This document shows positions 1 to 9,098 of a stretch of DNA of 64,000 nucleotides, in pieces. The position numbers and the translations under genes were made by a program. Source of the stretch: Propionivibrio soli (GTDB taxonomy: Bacteria > Pseudomonadota > Gammaproteobacteria > Burkholderiales > Rhodocyclaceae); NCBI RefSeq assembly GCF_025770765.1, contig NZ_JANZKY010000003.1, positions 1-64,000 of the forward strand, in the 5' to 3' direction. Below the pieces are notes generated by a model. It saw only the letters and a list, made by a program, of their open reading frames with translations. It had not been told where the DNA came from and did not search any database. Position 1 is the stretch's first letter; each line of letters begins with the position of its first letter.

Positions 1-2
1 CC

Positions 3-188
3 AGCGACAGTGCCCGCGCCAAACGCATCGCGACGGAATTGGCCTCAAGCCTGGGGTTTTCGCCGGTTGATGCCGGAGGCTTGAAGAACGCCCGCTATCT
101 TGAGCCGCTGGCTGGGCTGAACATCTACTTCGGCTACGGCGCCGGCCTCGGCACAGCCATCGCCCCCACTTGGATGCGGAAGTCCTGA
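3..188 (+). CDS. NADPH-dependent F420 reductase-like protein, C-terminal fragment
   Basis: An open frame enters from the left edge and ends at TGA 186-188, giving 61 residues. The text FSPVDAGGLKNARYLEPLAG followed by LNIYFGYGAGLGTAIAPTW resembles the C-terminal end of small NAD(P)-binding proteins of the F420-dependent NADP reductase (NpdG-like) family. In that family the VDAGxLxxARxLEPLA segment follows the dinucleotide-binding fold. The N-terminal Rossmann glycine motif lies outside the window, so the cofactor cannot be judged. In proteobacteria such proteins are usually called NADPH-dependent F420 reductase although the real cofactor is often unknown. Confidence 0.7.
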   Translation, partial: SDSARAKRIATELASSLGFSPVDAGGLKNARYLEPLAGLNIYFGYGAGLGTAIAPTWMRKS

Positions 189-260
189 AACAGCCATTCG
201 CCGACGGCTCTCCCCGGTTTCAACTAACCGGTGGAGATGCCGCGGTGTCCTTGAGACAAG

Positions 261-668
261 ATGAACCACTCAGCCATCACGAGCCACATTCTGCACAGCA
301 CTTCTTTCATCCGGAATCATGTCTCGGAGGGGGCCATCGCCGTCTTACACTTGGGCGCAGAACAAACGGCCATCGCTTTCGGCGACACCATCGATCAGGA
401 TGAGGTTCTTGTGCTTTCGCTTGGCACCTCGGGAATTGCGCAGGAATACTTCAATGACCGGCTACCCACGCCGCTTGCGTTGGAGAGGGCGATTCAACAG
501 GTTGAAGACGAAATCGCAACCGCTTATAAGGTAGGCGGGAAGCACTTTCGGCTCTTCACAACCGACGCCGCCATCGGGGAGATCGCGGTTCAGGCTGGGC
601 TAAAGGAGATTGGCGGTACGGGAACTTGCACGGATAGCGAGCCGTTTCACGTCATCCTCGTTCCGTAG
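261..668 (+). CDS. Small hypothetical protein, possibly actin-like-ATPase-fold fragment
   Basis: The protein has 135 residues. The segments AIAVLHLGAEQTAIAFGD (about 25-42) and VLVLSLGTSGIA (about 49-60) look like paired phosphate-binding strands of the actin/Ppx-GppA ATPase fold, but the protein is far too short for a full enzyme. The upstream ribosome site is weak (GAGAC before ATG). Its 3' end overlaps the convergent DUF899 gene by 22 bases. No signal peptide or membrane segment is visible. It may be a stand-alone domain or the remnant of a longer gene; the function is unknown. Confidence 0.5.
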   Translation: MNHSAITSHILHSTSFIRNHVSEGAIAVLHLGAEQTAIAFGDTIDQDEVLVLSLGTSGIAQEYFNDRLPTPLALERAIQQVEDEIATAYKVGGKHFRLFTTDAAIGEIAVQAGLKEIGGTGTCTDSEPFHVILVP

Positions 669-1372
669 CCTAAGGACGCATACCAGTTCCCTCGTCCGCC
701 AGGTGTGAGGTCGAGAATGTTGTAGACGGGAGTCAAAAGGTCGATGCCGCGTTCACCGATGTCGCCCGCCATTCGCGGATGTGCGCTGTAGAAGTGTCGA
801 AGCGTGCCGTCGGATTCGCGGGTGAATACCGAGATGGTCGAGTCCTGATTACCTTCCTCGTCTTCGCTACCCAGGTCGTACTTGAACGTGCTACCTTCGG
901 CGGCGCTCAGCAGCCGCAATTTGTTCCAGGCTCTCGTTCGGGCGAATGCGCGCAGGGTGGGAGAATCGGCGGCGGCCACGATGGCGAAATCAACGTTCTG
1001 CACTATATGCTGCGCAACACCATTGAACCCGTCGATCCAGAGCGTGCACATCGGACATGCCTTCGACTGCCTCTTGCCGTACATGAAGTGATAGATCACG
1101 AGTGTCCGATTTGGCCCGGAGAAGAGCTCGCTCAGTCGCACCCTTCGAATGGGCGTGTCGCCGTCCTCAAGATCGGCGGGGCCTTCGGTGAAGGCGTAGT
1201 CGTCGACAGCCGCGCCCTGAGGTAGCTGGCGGCGCAACTCGGCGACGCGCTCGCGCAACTGCATTGAATCGATTTCGGCTAGCCTCAGCTCTTCGCGCTT
1301 CGCGAGATACTCGTCGGACTCGTTCGCCAATCGAGTGTGGCGAAAAACACCTGTAGGTTTGTCATCTAGCAT
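647..1372 (-). CDS. DUF899 family thioredoxin-like protein
   Basis: The 241-residue protein matches the DUF899 pattern. It has an N-terminal helical part with an EYLAKREELRLAE-type segment, then a thioredoxin-like core with LVIYHFMYG (about 98-106) and a Cys-Pro-Met-Cys pair in KACPMCTLWIDG. A conserved C-terminal stretch contains FYSAHPRM and the terminal GRGNWYASLGYG. The CxxC sits where thioredoxin-fold proteins carry their redox site, so a disulfide or peroxide role is plausible but unproven. The next gene upstream on the same strand is a glutathione transferase, which would fit redox or xenobiotic stress. The gene ends inside the convergent hypothetical. Confidence 0.82.
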   Translation of the reverse strand: MLDDKPTGVFRHTRLANESDEYLAKREELRLAEIDSMQLRERVAELRRQLPQGAAVDDYAFTEGPADLEDGDTPIRRVRLSELFSGPNRTLVIYHFMYGKRQSKACPMCTLWIDGFNGVAQHIVQNVDFAIVAAADSPTLRAFARTRAWNKLRLLSAAEGSTFKYDLGSEDEEGNQDSTISVFTRESDGTLRHFYSAHPRMAGDIGERGIDLLTPVYNILDLTPGGRGNWYASLGYGTRMT

Positions 1373-1516
1373 GAGTCAGCTCCTATAGCAGTCGATTCCC
1401 GAAATGCGATCTGATCACGACCGCGTTAAGTCCTTGGATTGTTGGCCTATGAGCCCGTTCCTTGCGCTGTCTCGTCTTGATGCGTCTGTATTTGGCGGTC
1501 GGCGGCGCATTTCGTA

Positions 1517-2149
1517 TCACGCCGGTGCCTCTATTCCAGCGCTTGCGGCAGCAAAACGACGCGGTGCGTTAGGCCGGGCATACATACGGTCCAGATACGC
1601 GCGCAGTTGAGGCAGTGATCCGAGCAGGTTGAATTCTTTGGCCCAATCAACCGTGTAGGCCACCACGCAGTCGGCGGCGGTGATTGAATTACCTACAACG
1701 AACTCTCGCCCGATCATGTGTTTCTCCAGCACCCGTGCCATGTCCGCAAAGTCTTCCCGGGCGAGCGCAATGTCGGCCGGGGACCGTTTGTCCTCGGGGT
1801 AGAGGAAGCTGTGGCGAGCAATACGCCACAACGGTTGATCGAGCTCCGTCATGGTAAAAAAGATCCAGCGGTAAACCTGAGCGCGCTGTGCCAGGTCTGA
1901 GGGCAGCAGGCCTTTTGCAGGATATTTCTCAGCAAGGTAGAGAACAATGGCGGCTGACTCGGTAATCACCTGGTCGCCATCTACCAACACAGGCACTTTA
2001 TGCGCGGGATTAAGGCGCAGGAACTCCGGCGCCAAATGTTCGCCCGCGGGTATTTTGACCGGTACGAGTTCGCAGTCGATGCCCAATTCCCCAATTGCCC
2101 ACAACACCCGTAGCCAACGTGAAGGGCCAAATCCGTAGAGTTTCATCAT
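1517..2149 (-). CDS. Glutathione S-transferase family protein
   Basis: The 210-residue length is typical of a cytosolic GST. The thioredoxin-fold N-domain begins MMKLYGFGPSRWLRVLWAI. It contains NPAHKVPVLVDG (about 48-59), with the cis-proline VPVL, and the glutathione-binding ITESAAIVLYLAEKY (about 62-76). The C-terminal helical domain carries the SITAADCVVAY N-capping motif (about 155-165). The Ser after GFGP is the probable glutathione-activating residue. A purine-rich AAGGAAGG lies just upstream of two tandem ATG codons. The subclass and substrate cannot be read from the sequence. Confidence 0.88.
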   Translation of the reverse strand: MMKLYGFGPSRWLRVLWAIGELGIDCELVPVKIPAGEHLAPEFLRLNPAHKVPVLVDGDQVITESAAIVLYLAEKYPAKGLLPSDLAQRAQVYRWIFFTMTELDQPLWRIARHSFLYPEDKRSPADIALAREDFADMARVLEKHMIGREFVVGNSITAADCVVAYTVDWAKEFNLLGSLPQLRAYLDRMYARPNAPRRFAAASAGIEAPA

Positions 2150-2558
2150 GATGCTTCCTTCCTTAAGTGGTCTTCAATTGATCACGACGCGCTGAAGTTA
2201 GCCTGCGCTTTTTGCGGCTTTGGCGTTACGCGAACCTTCGCCGAAAGCAAAGGTGCGATACGGCCGGACGCGCGGTTCCTGGTTTTCGCCAACCGGCTCG
2301 GCTCCATAGAAAACTCCGCCGTTTGTCCGGCCGACGGTTCACCTGATGAACGATCGGTTCCCGGCCCTTGCATTAAAGACGGCGCCAACGAGAGCCGGAA
2401 TCCAACTCAGCGCAAATTGTCCAAAGGGCTTTATCCCCAATGCCGTTTAGTTTGATCACCAAGGGGCGACGAGTCGGAGCTTATCGATGGCGGAGGAGAA
2501 TGGTGAGTAACAACTTTGACGCGTTTCGGGTGCGAGCCATCGACATAAAAGATGCACT
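2150..2558. other. Intergenic region between GST and the HTH regulator gene
   Basis: About 410 bases without a convincing gene. A 68-codon frame on the minus strand at 2182-2388 is basic and low in complexity, with no ribosome site and no recognisable motif. The right part must hold the promoter of the regulator gene at 2559: a TTGACG box lies near 2514, but no well-spaced -10 hexamer was found. No repeat, tRNA or integron attC pair was found. Confidence 0.4.
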
Positions 2559-3776
2559 ATGGACACATTGATCGCGTCTGCCGCGCGGGCCCTCAATGCG
2601 GGCGATCCGCTGGCCGCCTTAAAGCGAGTTGCGTTGCGCCAAGATCCGCGGGCGCTGGCCTTGCGCGGGATCGCGATGGCTCAGCTAGGTGAGCTAAAAA
2701 CGGCGAGGGCGCTATTGCGGCGTGCCGTGCGTGCTTTCGCTCCGGCAGAGCGGACGGAACGTGCTCGATGCATCGCGGCCGAAGCGGAAATTGCCTTGGC
2801 TGTGCGCGATCTACGCGGGCTAAACCCAGCTTTGAATCGAGCAAGGCGGACCTTCGAAGCGATGGGCGATCACGAAAATGCGCTGCATACGGCACTGATA
2901 GCAATTCGCCAACAACTCCTGCTCGGTCGCGTACACGAGGCAAGTGAAACGCTCAGCACGCTCAAAATGACAACAGCGTCAGCCATGTTGAAGGCGCGGA
3001 GTGAGCTTATCGCATTCGAGATTGCTCTGCGGAAGGTTAAGGTTATACCGGCAAAAGCGGCGCTTGAGGCGGCTCGGATTGCCGCTACCCAGTCGGGCAT
3101 TGCGGCGCTTTGCGCGGAGGTTCAATACGCCGAGCGCGCGTTTCAATTGCCGGCGGCAAGGCTCGTGTCGGCGGGAAGGGAACGACCGTTAGTAATCGCT
3201 GAAATTGAGGCGTTATCGACATCTGAACACCTCGTCGTAGACGCCTGCCGGAGAACGGCGCGCGTCCACGGGGTAGAAGTTGAGTTCGCACGGCGTCCCG
3301 TTCTATTTGCATTGCTGCGAACGTTGGCTGAGAGCTGGCCAGGAGATGCGACCCGCGAACTTCTCTGCGAACGCGCATTCCGCGCACGACGTATCGATGA
3401 ATCACATCGAGCACGGCTTCGGGTCGAACTTGGGCGTTTGCGCAAAGAACTAAGTACGCTTGCTGGCGTGCAAGCGACTCCTTCGGGCTTCGCTCTGGTG
3501 CCCCATTCCGGCTCCGTACTGGTTCTTGCCCCGCCAGTTGAGAGCGATGACGCGGCGGTGATCGCGCTGATGGCCGATGGAGAAGCCTGGTCTACATCTG
3601 CCTTGGCATTGGCGCTTGACCTGAGCCAGCGGACCGTGCAACGCGTGCTCGCCGATTTGATGGCGGCAGGTAAGGCACGCGCACTTGGCAACGGGCGAAC
3701 GCGCCGCTGGCTTGCCGCTTCAGTCAGCGAATTCGCGACGATGTTGTTACTCCCTACGTTCGTCGAGAGCAGATAA
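2559..3776 (+). CDS. Two-HTH transcriptional regulator with TPR-like N-terminus
   Basis: The protein has 405 residues. Residues 1-185 are Ala/Leu-rich helical repeats resembling TPR units (for example ALALRGIAMAQLGELKTARA). A winged-helix-like domain at about 235-310 includes ERAFRARRIDESHRARLRVE, reminiscent of OmpR-type wings. A second helix-turn-helix at about 330-390 reads WSTSALALALDLSQRTVQRV followed by a basic wing GNGRTRRWL. The layout suggests a DNA-binding regulator whose helical N-terminus senses a ligand or partner. The beta-propeller gene starts 35 bases downstream on the same strand and is probably co-transcribed. The target is unknown. Confidence 0.65.
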   Translation: MDTLIASAARALNAGDPLAALKRVALRQDPRALALRGIAMAQLGELKTARALLRRAVRAFAPAERTERARCIAAEAEIALAVRDLRGLNPALNRARRTFEAMGDHENALHTALIAIRQQLLLGRVHEASETLSTLKMTTASAMLKARSELIAFEIALRKVKVIPAKAALEAARIAATQSGIAALCAEVQYAERAFQLPAARLVSAGRERPLVIAEIEALSTSEHLVVDACRRTARVHGVEVEFARRPVLFALLRTLAESWPGDATRELLCERAFRARRIDESHRARLRVELGRLRKELSTLAGVQATPSGFALVPHSGSVLVLAPPVESDDAAVIALMADGEAWSTSALALALDLSQRTVQRVLADLMAAGKARALGNGRTRRWLAASVSEFATMLLLPTFVESR

Positions 3777-3811
3777 GCTGGCTTTTCCCAATGGTTTGAA
3801 ATGGATACACC

Positions 3812-4492
3812 ATGACATACGAGATAGGCGACGAATCTGATACCGGTAGTTCGGGTCGTGTAAGGCCGGCGGAAATTGTGTCTGAACTTGGCCCATTCTC
3901 AGGCGCACCTAGTGTCGGCGGCGTGACATTTGACGGAAGCCATGTATGGTTTGCTGCTGGCAAGAACCTTCGGGCGATCGATCCTGCAAGCGGCCGGGAA
4001 GTGCGCATAATCGACGTCGCGTCGGACGCTGGCACAGCTTATGACGGTCGTTTTCTTTATCAGATAGCTGGCGGAAGTATTCACAAAATCGATCCCGAAA
4101 CCGGGGCTGTCGTCGCTACGATCCCTTCGCCGGGAACGAGTGGCGGCGACTCGGGGCTCGCGTGGGCCGAAGGAACACTATGGGTTGGCCAGTACCGCGA
4201 CCGAAAAATCCACCAGATCGACCCCGATTCAGGGGCCATCTTACGCACGATTGAGTCAAACCGATTTGTCACAGGGGTGACCTGGGTGGACGACGAGCTT
4301 TGGCACGGTACGTGGGAAGGTGAGCAAAGCGATATTCGTCGGATCGACGTTGATAACGGCAGCGTTCTGCTCCAACTGACGATGCCGGAAGGTGTTGGAG
4401 TATCTGGGCTCGAATCGGATGGCGGGGATCTGTTCTATGCAGGAGGAGGCCCGAGTGGAAAAGTACGCACGGTTCGCCGACCCAAAGCCTAG
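3812..4492 (+). CDS. PQQ/Vgb-like beta-propeller protein (glutamine cyclotransferase-like)
   Basis: The 226-residue protein consists of repeated blades with the pattern V-W-x(2)-A/G...I-x-x-I-D-P-x-S/T-G. Examples are LRAIDPASGREV, IHKIDPETGAVV, IHQIDPDSGAIL and IRRIDVDNGSVL, spaced about 45 residues apart. This is the PQQ-like/virginiamycin-B-lyase type propeller also used by glutaminyl-peptide cyclotransferases. There is no signal peptide, so it is probably cytosolic. About five blades are visible. It lies 35 bases after the two-HTH regulator and may be its sensor partner or an enzyme it controls. A specific activity cannot be assigned. Confidence 0.65.
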   Translation: MTYEIGDESDTGSSGRVRPAEIVSELGPFSGAPSVGGVTFDGSHVWFAAGKNLRAIDPASGREVRIIDVASDAGTAYDGRFLYQIAGGSIHKIDPETGAVVATIPSPGTSGGDSGLAWAEGTLWVGQYRDRKIHQIDPDSGAILRTIESNRFVTGVTWVDDELWHGTWEGEQSDIRRIDVDNGSVLLQLTMPEGVGVSGLESDGGDLFYAGGGPSGKVRTVRRPKA

Positions 4493-4522
4493 GTTCTTTG
4501 TACGTCGCACAGTCCGATAAGG

Positions 4523-4678
4523 ATGGTCGGCTCAAGCTCTAGGCTCATCGTCCCAGCCTGGACATTAGCCGTCTTCATAGGGGCTGCCGCTCTGGCGGCT
4601 AAAGCGGCTCGCTCGTTCGACGACCTAAAACGTGCTGCATCGGTACGACACGGGCATTCACTGTACTTGCCTTTCTGA
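4523..4678 (+). CDS. Possible 51-residue hydrophobic peptide
   Basis: A frame ATG 4523 to TGA 4678 encodes a peptide with a central hydrophobic stretch (LIVPAWTLAVFIGAAALAA) followed by a basic, polar tail. GATAAGG precedes the ATG closely. It could be a single-pass membrane peptide, or chance in the gap between the propeller gene and the convergent histidine kinase gene. No homologue is recognised. Confidence 0.2.
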   Translation: MVGSSSRLIVPAWTLAVFIGAAALAAKAARSFDDLKRAASVRHGHSLYLPF

Positions 4679-4709
4679 GGATGCGCGCCTAAGTGTCACC
4701 GTCGGGTTG

Positions 4710-6995
4710 CTAACTGAGCCACCTCAGTAATTTCCTGTAGAGCTTTTCGGGATCAATGGGCTTGGCTATAAAGTCATTCATGCCAGCGGCCAGACAGCGT
4801 TCCTCATCTTCTCCGAAGGCATTCGCCGTCATGGCGATAACGGGAATGTCTTTCACGCCATCAAGTCGTCGAACAGCCTTTGTCGCGGTCACTCCGTCCA
4901 TTTTGGGCATTTGCAGGTCCATGAGGACCAAGGCATACCAACCCGGCTGGGCACTGCGGATTTTCGCGACGGCTTCTTCTCCGTCTGAGGCCAATTCGCA
5001 AATCAGGCCGGCGTCTTCCAAGATTGCCTGGGCGACAAGCTGGTTGATGTCGTTGTCTTCGACCAGAAGTACTCGGGTTCCTGCGACCTTCTTTCGGAGT
5101 TGCTCGGCGACGTCTTTGTCCGATGTCTCGACTAAATCGGTATGTCCGTCGTCTGCTTTACTCAGGCGCACCGTAAACCAGAAAGTGCTGCCTATTCCCT
5201 GAATACTGCTCACCCCGGCATCGCCACCCATCAGTTGCGCCAGCCGTCGGGTAATCGCCAATCCAAGGCCTGTTCCTCCATGACTGCGAGTTGTCGATGC
5301 ATCGCCCTGTTCGAAAGGAGAAAACAATCGAGACCTCGTCTCCGGAGGAATACCGATGCCGGTATCAGTGACTTCAAAACGGAGCAAAACCGAGCGCTCG
5401 TCCTCGTGCTCCTTGGCTGTTCGTACAGTCACCGAACCCGTCTTGGTGAACTTGACCGCATTACCGACGAGGTTCAGTAGCGCCTGGGTAAGGCGTGTGG
5501 CGTCTCCAAGCAATTGCGGCGGGAGGAAATCCATCTCGGTCTTGAGTTCGATCCCCTTGGCTCGCGCCATTTCGGCCACCATTGCGCATACCTCGTCGGG
5601 CAGCGCGCGGATGTTGAGCTCGTCTTCAGACAAATGAAGCTTACCCGCTTCGATTTTGGAGAAATCGAGGATGTCGTTGACGATGCCTAGCAGATGTTTT
5701 CCGGCGGCATCGATTTTCTCCAGCTTGCCTGCCGTGTCGGGGTCAAGATGTTTCCTTCGCAAAAGTCCCGAAAAACCGATGATGGCATTCATGGGAGTCC
5801 GGATTTCATGGCTCATATTGGCCAAGAAACTCCCCTTCGCCTGGTTGGCCACTTCTGCGGCTACCTTGGCCTCGATCAAGGCCGCCGTGCGTTCCTCAAC
5901 CATCGTTTCCAGATGGTTCCGATGGCGCTCCAATTCTGCCTCGGTCTCCTTGAGTTTTGTGATGTCCACCGCCACACCCACCCAGACCGCCTCCCCGGTG
6001 ATGCGTTGCATCGGCGCTGAACGAGCCTGTAGCCAGACGTGCCGCTCATTGGCCAAGTTGAATTGCAATACGCCGGAATACTGAATTCCCTCGCGTCGAC
6101 AACGCGCCTGTTCCTCCAGGTATCGTGCGTAAGACTCGGGTGCCATCAAAGAAAACAGCGGTTGCGTGTCCTCCAGGAGGTCAGAGGGCTTCAAACCAAG
6201 CATCTTCTCGACACCCGCGCTGATGTAGCGTAACGCGACTTTGCCGTCATGCATTTCGTATTGATAGACGAAGCCGTCCGGCAGGTTGTCGCCCACGGAG
6301 CGTAACTGCGCCTCGCTTTCTCGAAGACGAGTTTCACTGACCGAATACTCGTATTCAATGCGCTGAGAATTCATGCTCACCAGCGTCAAGGTCATCAGCT
6401 GCACGGTCAGTATTTGTGCGAGGGCGTAAAGGCTGCCAAAACCCTTCAATACTTCGAAAGCCGTACTTGCATTCTCACCATGAAGTTGAAGCGCGATCCG
6501 CGCTAAAGAAAGGAGGCCAACAATAAGCATCCAAAGCGCCAGCATCACGTCGTTCGAACCGAAGTAAGGCGGACGGTAGCGCCAGGTCAGGGTGGCTGTC
6601 GCCAAGCTGAGCACGCAGGCCAGGACACTATAGACAATAATGCGAGCATCAAGCTGAGCGGGATCCAGGCTGAAGTAGCCGAATACCGCCAAGAAAGCCG
6701 CGGCGAAGAGGCCATCCCAGCAATAGCTGACCTTGAGCCCTCGGAAAATGAGCATGCCGCGGAACACCAGGAGAAGTCCGCCCAACAGAAAAGCGTTGCG
6801 CGCCACGCGTACGATCCACGTCTGGGGCAGAGCCGCGGGTACGAGCATCGCCGCTCCCAAGGCAAGACACGCGATACCGGCGGTCCAGAAACCGAAACCG
6901 GGATAGGTTTTGCGAGTGCGGAAGACGACGAACATGATGAGTGTCGCCGCCGAAGAAAGCAAAGCGTTCGTACCCAGCAGTGTGGCAGTGTCCAT
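4710..6995 (-). CDS. Membrane hybrid sensor histidine kinase with receiver domain
   Basis: The protein has 761 residues. About seven hydrophobic segments fill residues 8-208, forming an integral-membrane sensor. A PAS domain follows at about 230-348 and ends in the usual VDITKLKETE linker. The HisKA phosphoacceptor is His396 in NMSHEIRTPMNAIIGFSGLL. The ATPase domain (about 500-620) has DTGIGIP, FSPFEQGD and GGTGLGLAI boxes. A C-terminal receiver (about 640-758) has the phospho-Asp in LVLMDLQMPKMDG. There is no output domain, so phosphotransfer to a separate protein is expected. The neighbouring HD-GYP gene, on the same strand upstream, is a candidate functional partner. The ATG start is well placed before the first membrane segment. 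Confidence 0.93.
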   Translation of the reverse strand: MDTATLLGTNALLSSAATLIMFVVFRTRKTYPGFGFWTAGIACLALGAAMLVPAALPQTWIVRVARNAFLLGGLLLVFRGMLIFRGLKVSYCWDGLFAAAFLAVFGYFSLDPAQLDARIIVYSVLACVLSLATATLTWRYRPPYFGSNDVMLALWMLIVGLLSLARIALQLHGENASTAFEVLKGFGSLYALAQILTVQLMTLTLVSMNSQRIEYEYSVSETRLRESEAQLRSVGDNLPDGFVYQYEMHDGKVALRYISAGVEKMLGLKPSDLLEDTQPLFSLMAPESYARYLEEQARCRREGIQYSGVLQFNLANERHVWLQARSAPMQRITGEAVWVGVAVDITKLKETEAELERHRNHLETMVEERTAALIEAKVAAEVANQAKGSFLANMSHEIRTPMNAIIGFSGLLRRKHLDPDTAGKLEKIDAAGKHLLGIVNDILDFSKIEAGKLHLSEDELNIRALPDEVCAMVAEMARAKGIELKTEMDFLPPQLLGDATRLTQALLNLVGNAVKFTKTGSVTVRTAKEHEDERSVLLRFEVTDTGIGIPPETRSRLFSPFEQGDASTTRSHGGTGLGLAITRRLAQLMGGDAGVSSIQGIGSTFWFTVRLSKADDGHTDLVETSDKDVAEQLRKKVAGTRVLLVEDNDINQLVAQAILEDAGLICELASDGEEAVAKIRSAQPGWYALVLMDLQMPKMDGVTATKAVRRLDGVKDIPVIAMTANAFGEDEERCLAAGMNDFIAKPIDPEKLYRKLLRWLS

Positions 6996-7273
6996 GTTCT
7001 GAACTTATCTTAGAGTTGGGCTGAGACCTCGATACGTCAATGTTAATCCGAGCCCGGTAATGCCACACAGTTACGCGCGGGATCGGAATACGTCCGGGTT
7101 AAGCAAGCGCTATTGACATCGACTGCTTTCAAACTTGCAGGTTGCATGCAGACGTTATGGCGGCAAGTACCCTCGCTCTTTTCTTAGCAATTTGACCGTC
7201 ACGCCTAGGTTTATTCCGGACTGTGGACGACTCTCCTTGATGGCGCTGAACCAGGAGGAAACGCTGCCTCCCG

Positions 7274-8995
7274 TCAGAGGTGCTTGCTGACGTCGACTTC
7301 GTCCAGTTGTGAGGGTTGGAGGTAGCGCTGCCCGTAGATTCGGTAAATGCCGTTTCTCAGGAAAATATCGAAGAGTTCCGCGTCGACCTCTCCGTTCTCC
7401 TTTAGCGAAAAGAGCGCGTCGACCGCCTCGCTCAAGGTATTGGGGCGAGTATAGGGGCGATCCCACGCGGTCAAGGCCTCGAAAATGTCGGCAATGGCCA
7501 GGATTCGCGCGGGCGTCGACACTTCGTCACCGGAGAGCTGTCGCGGATACCCGGTCCCCGTCGGGGTTTCGTGATGGCATCCCGCGTATTCGGGGATTCG
7601 CTTGAGTCCCTCGGGGAAGGGCAGGTTATCGAGCGCCCGGATCGTGTGGATCACGTGTTCCTTGACCGTGAAGCGCTCTTCTTCTGTCAGGGTGCCGATT
7701 CGTATGCCGAGGTTGTAGAGTTCCCCCGAGTTGAGCTGATGCTCGGGAATCGGCATCGAGAAGCCAGATTGTGCTGCCGGGTTTGGCGTTGCGTCTCGCC
7801 CGATCACGTGCTGCATCTTGTCCGCGAGCAACGGCTCATCGCCCGTGGCGCTCCCTTCGCCTGCCTGCTCCATGCGTCGCAACTCGTTACGGGAGAGTCC
7901 CAATCGGTCATCGAAATTCCTGTGCCAGCAGCGCGAGGCAATGGCGTGAAGCCGTGCCAGGCGGTCCGCATCCATCGGGATGAGACCGAGATTGCACTCG
8001 GCAATGAACGAAAATTCGTCGATCAACGTTCGCTTGCGCTCATCGAATTCGGCATCTGCTTGTTCCGGGGCCACCCCTTGCTCGTGGATCGCGCGCAGGC
8101 GGGCAATCTCTGCATCGCGGAACAGAACCTCGAACCGGGCTCTCACTTCGTGGATACGGTTGTGGACCGTCTCGAGTTTCGTCGCCTTGTCCACGATGTA
8201 TTCGGGGGTGGCCAGCTTTCCAAAGTCATGAAGGCGCGCCGCGATTCGGAACTCGCGCCATTCCTCATCAGACCGGAAGCCGAAGCCGGCGAGGGCCCCC
8301 GACGTCGCGCCGCTTGCCTCCTCTGCGAGCATGACGGCCAATTCGGACATCCGGGCGCAGTGCCCTCCGGTGTACCGGCTCTTGGCGTCGACCGCTTCCG
8401 CCATGACGGCGACGAGGCCATCCACCATCGCCCGTTGTTCGTCGACGAGGCGGAGGTTGTCCAGTGCGATCGCCGCTTGAGAGGCCAGGGCCTCAACAAA
8501 ACCGACGACATCAGGAGAAAATCCGACGATCTCGGCGGTATCGGGATCCGTTGCATTGAGGAATTGGAGTACGCCAATGGGCGCGTGGTCGCGCGGGGTA
8601 AGCGGTACCGTCAGCATCGAGACGGCGCGCAGGCCGGTTGATTCGCTGAAGCGCTTGGTACCGGAAAGGTCGAAGCGCGTTTCCCGATAGACGTCGTCGA
8701 TCACCACGGTTGTGTTGTTCAGTACCGCGTAAGCCGATACGTAACCGCTCTCGGGCTCTTTTGTTACCGGGTCGTAAAGCGGTACTTCGAATCCGCCAAT
8801 ATCGTCTACGCTGGTACGAACCGCGAAGCGCAGGGTGTCGTTTGCTGTGCGAAGAAAGAGGGTTGCCGCTTGGCAATGGGCTATTTCCTTGCCGGCGCTC
8901 AGGATTTGCTGGATGAGGCGAACCCGGTCTCGCTCCGCCGTCATCTCTCTGGCGCACCGAATCAGCCCTTCAAGGATGGCTTGCTCCCGCTTCAC
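7274..8995 (-). CDS. GAF and HD-GYP domain protein (putative c-di-GMP phosphodiesterase)
   Basis: The protein has 573 residues with a GTG start. A GAF domain covers about 20-185 (QAATLFLRTAND, then VSMLTVPLTPRDHAPIGVLQ). An HD-GYP region follows from about 200: GGHCARMSEL, then the HD pair in ARLHDFGKLATPEYIVDKAT and the signature HHETPTGTGYP near residue 490. The usual HHExxDGxGYP aspartate is Thr here. About 150 extra residues separate HDFGK from the EEERFTVKEHVIHTIR helix, longer than in standard HD-GYP domains. Metal-binding His and Asp residues of both motifs are present, so activity remains plausible. It probably hydrolyses cyclic di-GMP under control of the GAF ligand. Confidence 0.88.
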   Translation of the reverse strand: MKREQAILEGLIRCAREMTAERDRVRLIQQILSAGKEIAHCQAATLFLRTANDTLRFAVRTSVDDIGGFEVPLYDPVTKEPESGYVSAYAVLNNTTVVIDDVYRETRFDLSGTKRFSESTGLRAVSMLTVPLTPRDHAPIGVLQFLNATDPDTAEIVGFSPDVVGFVEALASQAAIALDNLRLVDEQRAMVDGLVAVMAEAVDAKSRYTGGHCARMSELAVMLAEEASGATSGALAGFGFRSDEEWREFRIAARLHDFGKLATPEYIVDKATKLETVHNRIHEVRARFEVLFRDAEIARLRAIHEQGVAPEQADAEFDERKRTLIDEFSFIAECNLGLIPMDADRLARLHAIASRCWHRNFDDRLGLSRNELRRMEQAGEGSATGDEPLLADKMQHVIGRDATPNPAAQSGFSMPIPEHQLNSGELYNLGIRIGTLTEEERFTVKEHVIHTIRALDNLPFPEGLKRIPEYAGCHHETPTGTGYPRQLSGDEVSTPARILAIADIFEALTAWDRPYTRPNTLSEAVDALFSLKENGEVDAELFDIFLRNGIYRIYGQRYLQPSQLDEVDVSKHL

Positions 8996-9077
8996 TTTTT
9001 ACAGCGTCCTCTCTTGTTCCAAAAAAGTCATTGGTCTGTATGCCAGTCAGTCATCCGGCCAACTCGAGTATGGCTAT

Positions 9078-9098
9078 TAGACCACCGCTAAAGGTCTA
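9078..9098. repeat. Short inverted repeat upstream of dinB
   Basis: TAGACC at 9078-9083 and GGTCTA at 9093-9098 form a perfect 6-bp inverted repeat with a 9-base spacer. It lies between the divergent HD-GYP and dinB genes. A related GGTCTGTA occurs near 9033. It may be a protein-binding site; no known consensus was recognised. Confidence 0.3.

Noticed and set aside
1373-2558. Integron-like cassettes around the small genes at the left end
   Set aside because: GTTAAGT-type core sites occur singly (near 1425 and inside the GST gene), but no paired inverse core or hairpin attC structure was found and no integrase is present.
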